Assembly: GCA_017529865.1 (NCBI GenBank)
Contig: JAFXNA010000020.1
Span: forward strand, 85,794 to 149,793
Length of the DNA: 64,000 nt
Reading direction: 5' to 3'
Source: Bacteroidaceae bacterium
GTDB taxonomy: Bacteria; Bacteroidota; Bacteroidia; Bacteroidales; Bacteroidaceae
Positions 1-8,781 of this stretch are shown here, piece by piece. The first letter of the stretch is position 1. Each line of letters opens with the position of its first letter. Position numbers and translations under genes: made by a program. Below the pieces are notes generated by a model. The model was not told the DNA's origin. It did not search any database and was given only the letters and a program-made list of their open reading frames with translations.

Positions 1-630
1 ATTGCTGGCATCTGCTGTGACGCCCAGTGTGGCGTACGACGTTTGGTTGTGGTCGGCGATAAATACCTTATAGTCGTCGAACGACTCGTATGTCGTGTTG
101 CCAGTCGTCGTATTCTCTATCGTGTACTGCACCGTTGTGTAGGGATCAGACGGAGCAAATCCGAAGAACCTGTATGCTTTGGCATCCATATCCCAGTATT
201 TGATGGTCTGCTCCACACCGTCTACATACTCCCAGCCGTTGCTGTTCGTTGTGGTGGTGTTGGCGCTGTTGTTCGCCCAGCTCACCGTGTAACCTGGGAA
301 GACAAGCTGTGGACTCGTATAGCTGTTGCCTGCCAGCCCTTTGTTCTTGAAGGCCCATACCTTGAACGACTGCACCTTCTCGTGCAGCGGATACTCCGTC
401 TCGGCACGTGTGCCAGCCACCACCTCATTATCTTCCTGTAAGCCTCCACTGAAGCAGATTGCTTCCAGCAACGGCTGTGCCGGCTCAGGTTCCTCAGCCG
501 ACTCCTTCGAGCAGCCGATAAGCCCAATCAGCCCTATAAGGCTAATAAGGCTCAATCGCCAGAGTCCCGTAATTCCGTGATTCTGTAATCTCGGCATTGC
601 CGTTGCTTTTATGTTGCTTCTCTTTATCAT
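1..630 (-). CDS. Fimbrillin-family lipoprotein, 3' part missing (window edge)
   Basis: The frame stays open from the ATG at 630 to the window edge, giving 210 codons; the C-terminus lies outside. The N-terminus has a hydrophobic stretch with repeated LIG units ending in a lipobox (LIGC, Cys about residue 40). A TRA motif follows at about 74-76, then the signature NGWEYV...QTIKYWD...YRFFGFAP shared with the three fimbrillin-like genes upstream. These features fit a type V pilus (FimA/Mfa-like) subunit: exported as a lipoprotein, cleaved after the conserved Arg, and polymerised on the cell surface. It is the last visible gene of the leftward fimbria locus. The coding DNA of the signal peptide is repetitive (AGCCTTAT/GGGCTTAT), which may mean recent expansion. 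Tip or accessory subunit is as likely as shaft. Confidence 0.75.
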   Translation of the reverse strand, partial: MIKRSNIKATAMPRLQNHGITGLWRLSLISLIGLIGLIGCSKESAEEPEPAQPLLEAICFSGGLQEDNEVVAGTRAETEYPLHEKVQSFKVWAFKNKGLAGNSYTSPQLVFPGYTVSWANNSANTTTTNSNGWEYVDGVEQTIKYWDMDAKAYRFFGFAPSDPYTTVQYTIENTTTGNTTYESFDDYKVFIADHNQTSYATLGVTADASN

Positions 631-647
631 CTAATCTTTTTTTTCCT

Positions 648-664
648 AAGGCGACCGTCGCCTT
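648..664. other. Small hairpin upstream of the partial fimbrillin
   Basis: AAGGCGA and TCGCCTT form a 7-bp stem around CCG, 18 nt upstream of the ATG at 630. The rest of the 631-886 gap holds Bacteroidetes-type word repeats (ACTCTAAACT, CTCTCCACTC, AATTTTTTAA) and no recognisable gene. Confidence 0.4.
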
Positions 665-838
665 ATTCTACTTGTGGTGAGTCTGTCGAAGTGTCGAACC
701 CACTCTCCACTTTTTCAACTACTCTAAACTCTACACACTCAACTTTACACTTTTCTCTCCACTCTCAACTTTCCTCCCCTTACATTTTTTAATTTTTTAA
801 TTTTTACATTTTCTTTGGGCGGGGGGAGAGGCTAGTTA

Positions 839-865
839 CCAAGTGGGGAGTCGAACCCCACTTGG
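839..865 (-). terminator. Terminator-like hairpin after the 777-aa fimbrillin
   Basis: CCAAGTGGGG and CCCCACTTGG form a perfect 10-bp stem about 22 nt past the stop codon of the gene at 887-3220. There is no U-tract on the minus strand, so it may be an attenuator or processing stem rather than a full intrinsic terminator. Confidence 0.5.
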
Positions 866-886
866 CTTATTGGAGGTTATGGGTTA

Positions 887-3220
887 TTATTGTATCTTAA
901 TGATCTTATAACCATATGCATCTGGATTGATTGTTGATGTTGACACCGCACCTGGTAATGTTGCATTATATGCATTAACGTCATCTGCACTTGTTGTTAC
1001 TTTTACATAAATAGGCTGTGCTACTCCAGCTGTTGTATATAATTGATAAAAAGTATTTGCATCAAATGCTGTAGCATTAACCTTGAATTCTTGTCCAACA
1101 AAACTATCTGCATTGGAAACATTATTATTAGCTGCAGTATTTGTAAGTACCAGAACTGTTGTCCATTCATTTCCTGTAGTAGAAACAACTTTCACTATTC
1201 CGGTTCCATACTTTGTGGTCTTGTTTTCAGCATATGAGGTAAATGAATATGAGTTACTAGTTGTAATAGCACCTGGAATTTTTGCATTATACTTATTAGC
1301 TTCTTCTGCTGTATATGTAGTTTTATTCGCATCTACCTTTCTATACTGGAATGCATAGATTGTACCAGCAGCGCCAGCTGTGAATGTAGCAACCTCATTT
1401 GTACCAATTGTTATCTCATTGCCAGTAGGTGAATCGGCAGCAGCAATTGTGTTACCAAAATTCAGACTACTAGCCGTAAGTGTAAGATTCCACTTGTTAG
1501 CATCTGTAACCGTCCATGTGGTTGGGTTGCTATCGTTATCTTTTTTGCCAAAAGCAAATGCATTGGCAACAGACTCCTCTGAGATAGGTTGGTTAGCATT
1601 AGCTGCAGAAGTATTGTCAACTTTACTTTGCGTTACAGTATATAGTTTTGCTGTCTCATTCAATGCTACATTTGAAGTACCATTGTTCACAATCACGTAA
1701 ATAGTGTTGCCAGATACGTACTCATCATTTTCTGTAACAACTTTACCCTGAGTGTAAGTTGTGATACTTGGTGTAGAAACTGTCGTAATTGTCTCCTGAA
1801 CACCTTCTTCGCTGTCCACAACTACTGCATTCAGGGTAATTGGAGTCAAACCGTAAGAAGGTTTGTTAGTTGCTTGGTCGATACCAGTTGTACCATTAGT
1901 CATATCCGAAATCTTGAAGATATAGGTATATGCGTAGTTAGGTTGCCACTGAGCCAATTCTGCAGGAATCACAGCTGTTGCATTATCTACATTAATCTCC
2001 TCGCCGGAACCATCGGTAGAAACAAGGGTGTATTTGATGCGAAGCATAAGGTTGGCTCCTGACTCATTAGGAAGAATCGTATAGTACTTACCAGAGTTGT
2101 TTTCCAAACCACCAGCGTATGTGGCATTGTTTGAAGAACGGCCAAGATACGTGTTTCCTGTGGTTTCTTTGCTTTCAGCTGCAGCAAGGTTTGCAAGAGT
2201 ATTAAAAGTCAGAGTGGAGGACAAATCATTTGCACTCGTGTTAGCAAAAACAACATGCGCTTTGTTGTAGTCGGTCTTTGCATTTGTACTACCAGTACGG
2301 TTATCAAATCCGATAGTCGGGAAGTATACCTTCATGGTTCCTGCACCATTAGGTAAAGTTGCTTGATCATTAGCTGTCAACAGTTTTGGTGTTGCATCAG
2401 CACTGCCGTCAGTACCAAAAGTTCCTGTACTTGGAGTATATTCTGCCTTATTGTAGAATTGAATATTCTTTACTGAATAGCCAGGAACTGTTTCAAAGAA
2501 AGCAATACGAATCTTAGCGGCCAATGAGCGGAATGAGAACGTGACAACATTTCCATAGTCACTAACGCTACTCTGGTTGTAGGCCGTTACAAGGTCGGAA
2601 ATGTAACAAGCTTTCAGCGCTTCGGCAGAACCTGCCAATGTATATACTGGATCATTCATTGTAGGATTCTCGCCTGTCGTCATAACAGATTTGCCCAAAT
2701 TTGCGAAATTAATTTTCGAGGCAGTAGCATAAGTGGTCGTATTTTGATTATTCTCAGTTGTAGTTGCTCCTATGCCAAGAGAATAGGCAGCAAAGTCATA
2801 CTGTGAAGCAGCATAGTCCCAATACTTGATAGATTGTACTGCACCAGAGGCAAGATCAGTTGTACTCGCAGGTGTATAACCCACATACTCCCAGTCACTG
2901 CTATTCGACTCCGTGGTGTGCGCTGTATTTGTTGCCCAATTTGCATTGTAGTGATCAAATACTTTAGAAGTAGTAGAAGTCGAATTTGCACCTGGAACTG
3001 TTTTCGTTCCAAAGAATACGAACTTATTACCCAGCTTTTCTGCAGCTGCACTACCTGTAAGGTCAGCACGAGTCAAGCCTTTACCTAATGAACCGAAACG
3101 GATCACCGTAGGATTTCCTTGTCCTGTCCCTGGGTCGTTCTCACCCACGAACTGTTCGTCCGAGCAACTTGCAAGTGCTACACTTGCGATAGCTGCCATG
3201 ATTAAATAACTTTTCTTCAT
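887..3220 (-). CDS. Fimbrillin-like surface lipoprotein (long form)
   Basis: This 777-aa protein has an SPII signal (MKKSYLIMAA...LASC, Cys19) followed by a TRAD motif at residues 50-53. In the fimbrillin superfamily the conserved Arg at this place is where the propeptide is cut to allow donor-strand polymerisation (family knowledge). Residues 55-440 align by eye with the two upstream paralogues: KFVFFGTK, EYVGYTP, IKYWDYAASQYDFAAYS, CYISDLVT, FSFRSLAAKIRIAFFETVPGY, and YAYTYIFKISD near 430. The remaining 300 residues form a Thr/Asn/Ala-rich extension shared only with the 824-aa paralogue (ETITTVSTPS...EYVSGNTIYVIV). It is probably co-transcribed with the fimbria genes. Which paralogue is shaft, anchor or tip cannot be told from sequence alone. 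Confidence 0.75.
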   Translation of the reverse strand: MKKSYLIMAAIASVALASCSDEQFVGENDPGTGQGNPTVIRFGSLGKGLTRADLTGSAAAEKLGNKFVFFGTKTVPGANSTSTTSKVFDHYNANWATNTAHTTESNSSDWEYVGYTPASTTDLASGAVQSIKYWDYAASQYDFAAYSLGIGATTTENNQNTTTYATASKINFANLGKSVMTTGENPTMNDPVYTLAGSAEALKACYISDLVTAYNQSSVSDYGNVVTFSFRSLAAKIRIAFFETVPGYSVKNIQFYNKAEYTPSTGTFGTDGSADATPKLLTANDQATLPNGAGTMKVYFPTIGFDNRTGSTNAKTDYNKAHVVFANTSANDLSSTLTFNTLANLAAAESKETTGNTYLGRSSNNATYAGGLENNSGKYYTILPNESGANLMLRIKYTLVSTDGSGEEINVDNATAVIPAELAQWQPNYAYTYIFKISDMTNGTTGIDQATNKPSYGLTPITLNAVVVDSEEGVQETITTVSTPSITTYTQGKVVTENDEYVSGNTIYVIVNNGTSNVALNETAKLYTVTQSKVDNTSAANANQPISEESVANAFAFGKKDNDSNPTTWTVTDANKWNLTLTASSLNFGNTIAAADSPTGNEITIGTNEVATFTAGAAGTIYAFQYRKVDANKTTYTAEEANKYNAKIPGAITTSNSYSFTSYAENKTTKYGTGIVKVVSTTGNEWTTVLVLTNTAANNNVSNADSFVGQEFKVNATAFDANTFYQLYTTAGVAQPIYVKVTTSADDVNAYNATLPGAVSTSTINPDAYGYKIIKIQ

Positions 3221-3269
3221 AATGTTTTGTTTTTTAAATGTTAAAATATGTTTATTGTCTTCTTCCTGA

Positions 3270-3332
3270 GGCTCAACTTTACCTAAGGAGTACCGAAGGA
3301 TTACCGAAGGACTACCGAAGGATTACCGAGCC
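3270..3332. repeat. Four 11-bp tandem units inside a hairpin
   Basis: Units AAGGAGTACCG, AAGGATTACCG, AAGGACTACCG and AAGGATTACCG sit head to tail at 3285-3328. The array is bracketed by the inverted pair GGCTC (3270) and GAGCC (3328), followed on the plus strand by TTTTT. It lies in the leader or gap between two fimbrillin genes, about 50-110 nt upstream of the ATG at 3220. Confidence 0.8.
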
Positions 3333-3397
3333 TTTTTGTAAATCTGTACTTTTATGTCTTATTATTCTTTTCTATTGGCCTTTTTCGCCCGTTTCCC

Positions 3398-3433
3398 CTG
3401 ACCCTCCCTACTGGAAGGGTTAGGGTGGGGCTA
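3398..3433 (-). repeat. GC-rich palindromic element (CCCACCC / GGGAGGG type)
   Basis: Read on the minus strand this is CCCCACCCTAACCC then CCAGTAGGGAGGG. It has the same design as the elements at 14587-14627 and 18542-18582. It lies directly after the stop of the 824-aa fimbrillin. Confidence 0.55.
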
Positions 3434-3440
3434 AAAACAA

Positions 3441-5915
3441 TTATTGTACCTTAATTACCTTAGCGTAGTATACACCATCGTTCTGAGTGTACATGTCGAA
3501 GTAGGTCATACCATCAACTGCTTTATCGTTTTCACCACATGCTACTCTATTAGCTTCTGCCTCGTCGATGACATACAAGCCTGTAGTCTTCTGAGGTAGG
3601 ATGACGCAGTAGGTATATGAGCCGTCAGTTTCCTTATAATAGTAAGCTTGTCCATCTACTGGAGTTTTCTCATCATCTGGTTTAACTGTGGTTCCTTGGT
3701 TGTCCTTGTAAAGGGTTGGAGTGTTGCTTGCGTTGTGGTTTTTAAAGACTTCGTAGTCAACATTGTGAGCAGCCTTGTATTTCTTAACTTGACCATCCAT
3801 ATAAGAATAGTAGTACGTTGTACCTGTTTCTGCATAACCAGATGCAGCAGAATAGACATAAGGATCTGTATCTGTACCAGCACCACTTCTTGTGTACAGG
3901 TTGCTGACACCCTGACCAATGAATGCAGTAATCATACCAGTAGATGCGTCATTGTTAGCAAAGTACTTAACTCCTTTCTTAACATCACTTGCCGCAGTAG
4001 CATCAGCAGCTACTAAGTTGTATCTGTAGAGACCAGCAACGCTTGCATCAACAGCCTTGGTTACAGGCTGGTATTTATTGGTTGTCCCATTTGCTGTTGC
4101 TGCCTTCTTCGTATATACGAATGCATAAGTTTTGCCGGCTTCAGGAGCGAATGTGGCAACTTTATCAGCTCCAACAATAATAGGATTGCCGTCGGCACCG
4201 TATTGTACTCGGCCTGACAGCCCATATTGTTCCTCGGTAAGCACAAGCCCGCTGCGTCCCTTAACAGTTCCAGTTGCGGCATCATCGTCCTGCATCTGAA
4301 GTGCATCAATCACTTCTGCTTCTGTACCTGAGAGTCCTGCTGGGAGAGTGGCGGGGAGTGAGTAGAGAGCAACCTTATTGGTCAGCTTCTGTACAGAGCC
4401 GTTTGCCAAGTCAGGAGTATTTGCTGTGGTACCATCGCTTACAACGATGTAGATGTTCTTACCTGGCAGGTATTCGTTGTTGTTTACTACATCAGAACCT
4501 TCCTGATAAGTTGTGAAACTTGGAGTAGAAACGGTGGTGATGGTCTCCTGAGTGTTGTTGCCATCTTCAGCATTCACTACAACTGCATCGAAGGTGATTG
4601 GATAGAGACCAGTAGGATCGCTGTTCACAGTCACGTCGTCAGGGAACAGAGGATTGTATTCACCAGTAGTTCCGTTAGTCTTGTCAGAAATCTTGAAAAT
4701 ATAGGTATATGCAAAGCCTGGTTTCCATTGTGTGTAAATAGCAGGAACCTGAGCAGTTGCTCCCTTAACCGTGATTACCTCACCAGAACCATCTGTTGAC
4801 TCAAGAGTGTAGTTTACACGCAGGTTGAGGTTCGTTCCTTCTGAATTTGGCAAGAAGATTTTGTAGTAATTGCCAGCAGGTGTGCCAGCAAAAGATGCTG
4901 TGCTGGATGTGCGGCCTAAGAATACTTTTCCGGCAGACTTTTCTCCATCTTCAGCGATGGTGTAGTTCAGACCTCCCCAGTTTACAATCGTTGACTGTTC
5001 TATATCTTGGTCGTTGGCATCCTTTGCTTTTGAGAATGAAACATGAGCCTGGTTATTATCTGCATCATCTGGTTCATCTATTGTTGGGAAATAAACCGTG
5101 TAAATACCTTCTGTGTAGATTTCGTTGGCTGAGGTTGTGAAGAGTTTTGCAGCATCAGCATTGGCATCGTTAGATGCTGCAGCAGAGTAGAACTGCACAT
5201 CCTTTACAGAGTAGCCAGGAACGGTCTCGTAAAGAGCGATACGTACTTTGGTACCCAACTGACGGAACCTAAATGTAACAGGATTGCCGTAGCCAGTAAC
5301 CTCACCATTACCAGCATCACCAGTTTTGTTTACGGTTACAAGGTCTGCGATGTAACATTGACTGAGGGCATCTGCAGTACCAGAGAAGGTGTAGGCCTTT
5401 GTAGTAGCTGTTCCAGGAGTGATGGCAGAAACTAGTACTTGATCAGTTCCAGGTGTGCCTTCGAAGATTGCTTCCTTCTTACCAGTTGACCAAGCAATGA
5501 AGTCATACTGATCTTTGCTGAAATCCCAGTACTTAATCTTCTGAGCAGTGATGCCGTTGTCGATAGCATGTTTGATAGGAGTTACTCCCACATATTCCCA
5601 GTTGCTTGAGTTGGAAGCAGTAGTATGAGCAGAGTTTTCGTTCCATACAACTTTGTAGTTGTCGAATACGATGCTTCCGACCGTCTTAGTTTCATTTCCT
5701 TTATAGCCGGAAACAACAAACTTATTGCCGAGCAAATCTGCTGCAGCAGCGCCTTCTACATCGGCGCGAGTCATGGCCTTGAAATAGGATCCAAAGTCAA
5801 TAGGCACTTCTTCGGTTGTAATGGGGACGATTTCCTCACCACCGAATTCTTCGTTCGAGCAGCTCACGAGTGTTGCACTTGCGATAGCTGCGATGATTAA
5901 TAGATTTTTCTTCAT
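3441..5915 (-). CDS. Fimbrillin-like surface lipoprotein (longest paralogue)
   Basis: An 824-aa lipoprotein (MKKNLLIIAA...LVSC, Cys19) with TRAD at 49-52. The first roughly 430 residues match the other fimbrillins here (KFVVSGYKG, WEYVGVTPIK, QKIKYWDFSKDQYDFIAWS, FRFRQLGTKVRIALYETVPGY, FAYTYIFKISDKTNG). The C-terminal half continues with ETITTVSTPSFTTYQEG and many short Tyr-rich strands, as in the gene downstream. Length well above classical FimA (about 380 aa) suggests an elongated adhesin-like subunit. It sits between two paralogues in the same orientation with a 31-bp gap upstream, which argues for co-transcription and tandem gene duplication. Confidence 0.75.
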   Translation of the reverse strand: MKKNLLIIAAIASATLVSCSNEEFGGEEIVPITTEEVPIDFGSYFKAMTRADVEGAAAADLLGNKFVVSGYKGNETKTVGSIVFDNYKVVWNENSAHTTASNSSNWEYVGVTPIKHAIDNGITAQKIKYWDFSKDQYDFIAWSTGKKEAIFEGTPGTDQVLVSAITPGTATTKAYTFSGTADALSQCYIADLVTVNKTGDAGNGEVTGYGNPVTFRFRQLGTKVRIALYETVPGYSVKDVQFYSAAASNDANADAAKLFTTSANEIYTEGIYTVYFPTIDEPDDADNNQAHVSFSKAKDANDQDIEQSTIVNWGGLNYTIAEDGEKSAGKVFLGRTSSTASFAGTPAGNYYKIFLPNSEGTNLNLRVNYTLESTDGSGEVITVKGATAQVPAIYTQWKPGFAYTYIFKISDKTNGTTGEYNPLFPDDVTVNSDPTGLYPITFDAVVVNAEDGNNTQETITTVSTPSFTTYQEGSDVVNNNEYLPGKNIYIVVSDGTTANTPDLANGSVQKLTNKVALYSLPATLPAGLSGTEAEVIDALQMQDDDAATGTVKGRSGLVLTEEQYGLSGRVQYGADGNPIIVGADKVATFAPEAGKTYAFVYTKKAATANGTTNKYQPVTKAVDASVAGLYRYNLVAADATAASDVKKGVKYFANNDASTGMITAFIGQGVSNLYTRSGAGTDTDPYVYSAASGYAETGTTYYYSYMDGQVKKYKAAHNVDYEVFKNHNASNTPTLYKDNQGTTVKPDDEKTPVDGQAYYYKETDGSYTYCVILPQKTTGLYVIDEAEANRVACGENDKAVDGMTYFDMYTQNDGVYYAKVIKVQ

Positions 5916-5946
5916 AAGCTTTGTTTTTTTGAAGGTTTATAAATTA

Positions 5947-7281
5947 TTAGTTATTATCTTGTTTGATGATTTCTGTTTCATGAACGATATCGTTGTCTGC
6001 TACGTTGTCTACCACCATGATGTCAAAGGTGATTGGATACAGACCTTGCGGGTAAATGTGGTCTGGATCGGTATATCCCGTAGTCTTGTCTGATATCTTG
6101 AAGATATAAGTATAGGCATAGCCGGGCTGCCACTTTGAATAGGTGGCAGGAATCTGAGCGGTAGCATCGTATACTTTGATGATTTCATGCATACCGTCGT
6201 TCGATTCAAGTGTGAAATCGACACGAAGGTTGATGACGTCTCCATCTTCTTGTGGGAGGACGGCTGTAAAATATTGTGTGGCAGCATCGCCGCCAAAAGT
6301 AGCATCGGTGGATGTCTGTCCGATGGCTGTCTGTGGGAATGCTCCAAGCTGACCTACTGCCTGTGCATTACCACTGAATGCCACATGTGCCACGTTGTTG
6401 TCTTTGTTATCGGGTGCGTTGAGTGTGGGGTAGAAGACGGTGTAGGTGCCTGAAGTGCTGAAGATGTTGGCGGAACTGAAAAGTGCAGCATTGGCTGTAG
6501 CTGTGGTAGCATTGGCATCTGTGTAGAACTTCACTTCCTTCACGTCGTAGCCAGGAACGGTTTCATAGAGGCCGATACGGATATTGGAACTAAGGTGACG
6601 GAACTTGATGGTGACAGGATCCTTACCATAGCCTTCTGTATCGCGCTTCATGGTTACGAGGTCGGCAACGTAACAACCTGCAAGGTCGGCTGCAGAACCA
6701 GTCAATGTGTAAGCGGCAGTCTTCAGGTTAGCGGGATTGATGGTCGAAACGGCAATCTTACCTGCCTTAGGTTCGTTTCCTTCCCAGTCAGTTGCTGTGA
6801 TGGCTGGTTCCTTGCTGCCTAATGAGTAAGCGATGAAGTCGTACTGTGGGTAGTTGTTGTCCCAGTACTTCACGGTCTGAACATTGGCAGCAGAGTTGTA
6901 GTACTTCTCTTTGTTGGCATATTCCCAGTTGGCTACGTTGGTCTCTGTGGTATTGGCTGTGTTGGCTGTCCACAGAACCTGGTAGTTGTCGAATACGATG
7001 GCCGACTGGTCGTCACCAGCTGCGGTGACATAGTCGGATTGTTTTCCTTTATAACCGGTTACGATAAAACGATAGTTCAGGAGCGTAGCTGCATCTGCAC
7101 CTGTAATCTCGGCGCGAGTGATTGCTTTGAAGTTGGATCCAAAACTGATAGGGGATGGCCCGTTGCTTTGGACAGGACTCTTGCTGATGTCCTTCCCAAC
7201 GAACTCCTCGTTAGAGCAACTCACCAATGTGATGATGGCTGTTGCGATGAGCATTAAATAACTTCTTTTCTTCATAAGCAT
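5947..7281 (-). CDS. Fimbrillin-like lipoprotein (short form, probable shaft-size subunit)
   Basis: A 444-aa lipoprotein: lipobox LVSC (Cys22), TRAE with Arg56, and the same core as its downstream paralogues (YRFIVTGYKG, WEYANKEKYY, QTVKYWDNNYPQYDFIAYS, CYVADLVT, FRHLSSNIRIGLYETVPGYDVK, YAYTYIFKISDKT). It stops shortly after FDIMVVDN, where the two longer paralogues go on for 300-390 residues. Its size is closest to a classical fimbrillin. The start at 7281 has an in-frame ATG two codons later (MKKRSYLM) that is equally plausible. Confidence 0.75.
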   Translation of the reverse strand: MLMKKRSYLMLIATAIITLVSCSNEEFVGKDISKSPVQSNGPSPISFGSNFKAITRAEITGADAATLLNYRFIVTGYKGKQSDYVTAAGDDQSAIVFDNYQVLWTANTANTTETNVANWEYANKEKYYNSAANVQTVKYWDNNYPQYDFIAYSLGSKEPAITATDWEGNEPKAGKIAVSTINPANLKTAAYTLTGSAADLAGCYVADLVTMKRDTEGYGKDPVTIKFRHLSSNIRIGLYETVPGYDVKEVKFYTDANATTATANAALFSSANIFSTSGTYTVFYPTLNAPDNKDNNVAHVAFSGNAQAVGQLGAFPQTAIGQTSTDATFGGDAATQYFTAVLPQEDGDVINLRVDFTLESNDGMHEIIKVYDATAQIPATYSKWQPGYAYTYIFKISDKTTGYTDPDHIYPQGLYPITFDIMVVDNVADNDIVHETEIIKQDNN

Positions 7282-7343
7282 AATGTTATTGATCGTTTCG
7301 TTATTTCGTTATTTCGGGATTACGGGATTTCGACATTATCATT

Positions 7344-8573
7344 TTACATCTCAAATTCGTGGGTGCCGCCATCTTCATAGTCTTTGACTACGGCATCGAA
7401 GGCTGAGCCTCCGGCACGGGCGGGAACTGCGATGGTATCCATGTCCAGTTCTATTGTGAGCACTCCTCCCTTGTAGAGTTTCCGCACTTGGTCGGTCACA
7501 TTGAACACGAAGGTGGAGTCGATACCGTTGTTGAACAGCATGGTGACATCCATGTAGTGGGTAAGGTCGTCTGTTTCTTCTTCCTGACGTGTGGTTCGGG
7601 TGTTGAGGTTACACATGCCGAAGGTCATGACTCGTCCGCCGATGATATCGACTGACTCACCCTTCATGTCGCAGTTGGGCTTGAAGCGTACGTTGTAGTG
7701 AACGGTGACGGCATCTGAACCTGCAACTCCTGTGTTGACGTTCACCGTGCGGGCCATACCCGATAGGTTGCCCGAACCATCTACACCGACAATCTTGTTA
7801 CGGTTGTTGTGCAGAATAATCTGCGGCAGGTAGATGTATGTAATGGGCTGAAGCAGTAAGTTGAGATGCTTGACCCATACATTGTTTACCGGGTCGTATT
7901 CGAATCCATCGAGGTTTTCGTTGACCTCGATATCTTCTTCATAGGCTGAGAACAGACCTTCTGGCTCGTAGAACGAACGGGTGTAATGAGGTGCCTGATA
8001 ACGGCTCGGAATCATGGTCTGGTTGGTGTAAGCCGTGACATACTCAAGGGTGGTGGTCTCGTCGAAGTTCAAACTCTGTACTCCGTCGAGGGTCTCTACA
8101 TCGTTCCAAGTGAGCAAATCCCAGAAACCCCAGTCGAACCTTCCTTGGAACGTGTTTCCGTTGATTGTATTGGCAATTACCTTGGTGTGGGGAGCTGCAG
8201 GATCTCTGTAGGTGTGGTAACGGCGTACGTGGAAGACATGCGGTTCGGTGTAACCGAGATTTCCGAAAATCTGTTGGTCGATATCATCCCATCCGTAATA
8301 CCACTCGGCTCTCCAGTCGTAGGCTACGCCATAGTCAAACTCGTAGTTCCAGTAAACATCGAGGTCGAGGTTGATGATTGGCAATTCGATTTCGATGGGC
8401 TTTCCTCCTTCGTGGAGATGCAACTCAGGTTCTCTCTCGCACGCGAGCGTAAATAATAAGGTGGTAACAACCAACGCCAACAGAGCTATCCCCTGTCGGG
8501 ATATAGCACGACTGAGGCGGCATGACTGCTGCCATGCTGCTGCGAATCTGCTATGTCGGTTGTTTTTTATCAT
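7344..8573 (-). CDS. DUF5119-family lipoprotein of the fimbria locus
   Basis: This 409-aa protein has a long N-terminal export signal ending in a lipobox (FTLAC, Cys45). Just after it comes the EREPELHLHEGG segment characteristic of DUF5119 proteins, which in Bacteroidales are encoded beside fimbrillin genes. The body is rich in Trp/Tyr β-strand patterns (VYWNYEFDYGVAYDW). It sits between the DUF3575 gene and the fimbrillins in the same orientation. A role as an accessory or tip component of the pilus is inferred from context; no enzymatic motif is visible. A modular hairpin leader (8593-8781) lies directly upstream of its ATG. Confidence 0.7.
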   Translation of the reverse strand: MIKNNRHSRFAAAWQQSCRLSRAISRQGIALLALVVTTLLFTLACEREPELHLHEGGKPIEIELPIINLDLDVYWNYEFDYGVAYDWRAEWYYGWDDIDQQIFGNLGYTEPHVFHVRRYHTYRDPAAPHTKVIANTINGNTFQGRFDWGFWDLLTWNDVETLDGVQSLNFDETTTLEYVTAYTNQTMIPSRYQAPHYTRSFYEPEGLFSAYEEDIEVNENLDGFEYDPVNNVWVKHLNLLLQPITYIYLPQIILHNNRNKIVGVDGSGNLSGMARTVNVNTGVAGSDAVTVHYNVRFKPNCDMKGESVDIIGGRVMTFGMCNLNTRTTRQEEETDDLTHYMDVTMLFNNGIDSTFVFNVTDQVRKLYKGGVLTIELDMDTIAVPARAGGSAFDAVVKDYEDGGTHEFEM

Positions 8574-8592
8574 CTATTTAATTTACTTAATT

Positions 8593-8781
8593 TGGAGTTA
8601 ATAAGCTTCTGCTTATGGGAGTTAAGCACTCCGTGCTGGGAGTTAATGAGCTATTGCTCATAGGAGTTATGCTCTCCGTGCAGGACGTTACCACTGGATG
8701 TGTTCATCAGCAATCAATCGTCCATTTTAACTTCCTGCCTGCTTTGCAGGCTTAACTTCCTCTTTTAACTTCCATTTTTAC
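8593..8781 (-). repeat. Modular hairpin leader element, copy 1
   Basis: Read on the minus strand: two or three GGAAGTTAA boxes, a GCCTGC/GCAGGC hairpin, a unique spacer, then hairpins of the form TGAGC-AATA-GCTCA, AGCAC-GGA-GTGCT and ATAAGC-AGAA-GCTTAT, each followed by TTAACTCC. It ends 20 nt before the DUF5119 start codon. It is almost identical, in inverted orientation, to 10474-10693. Confidence 0.85.
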
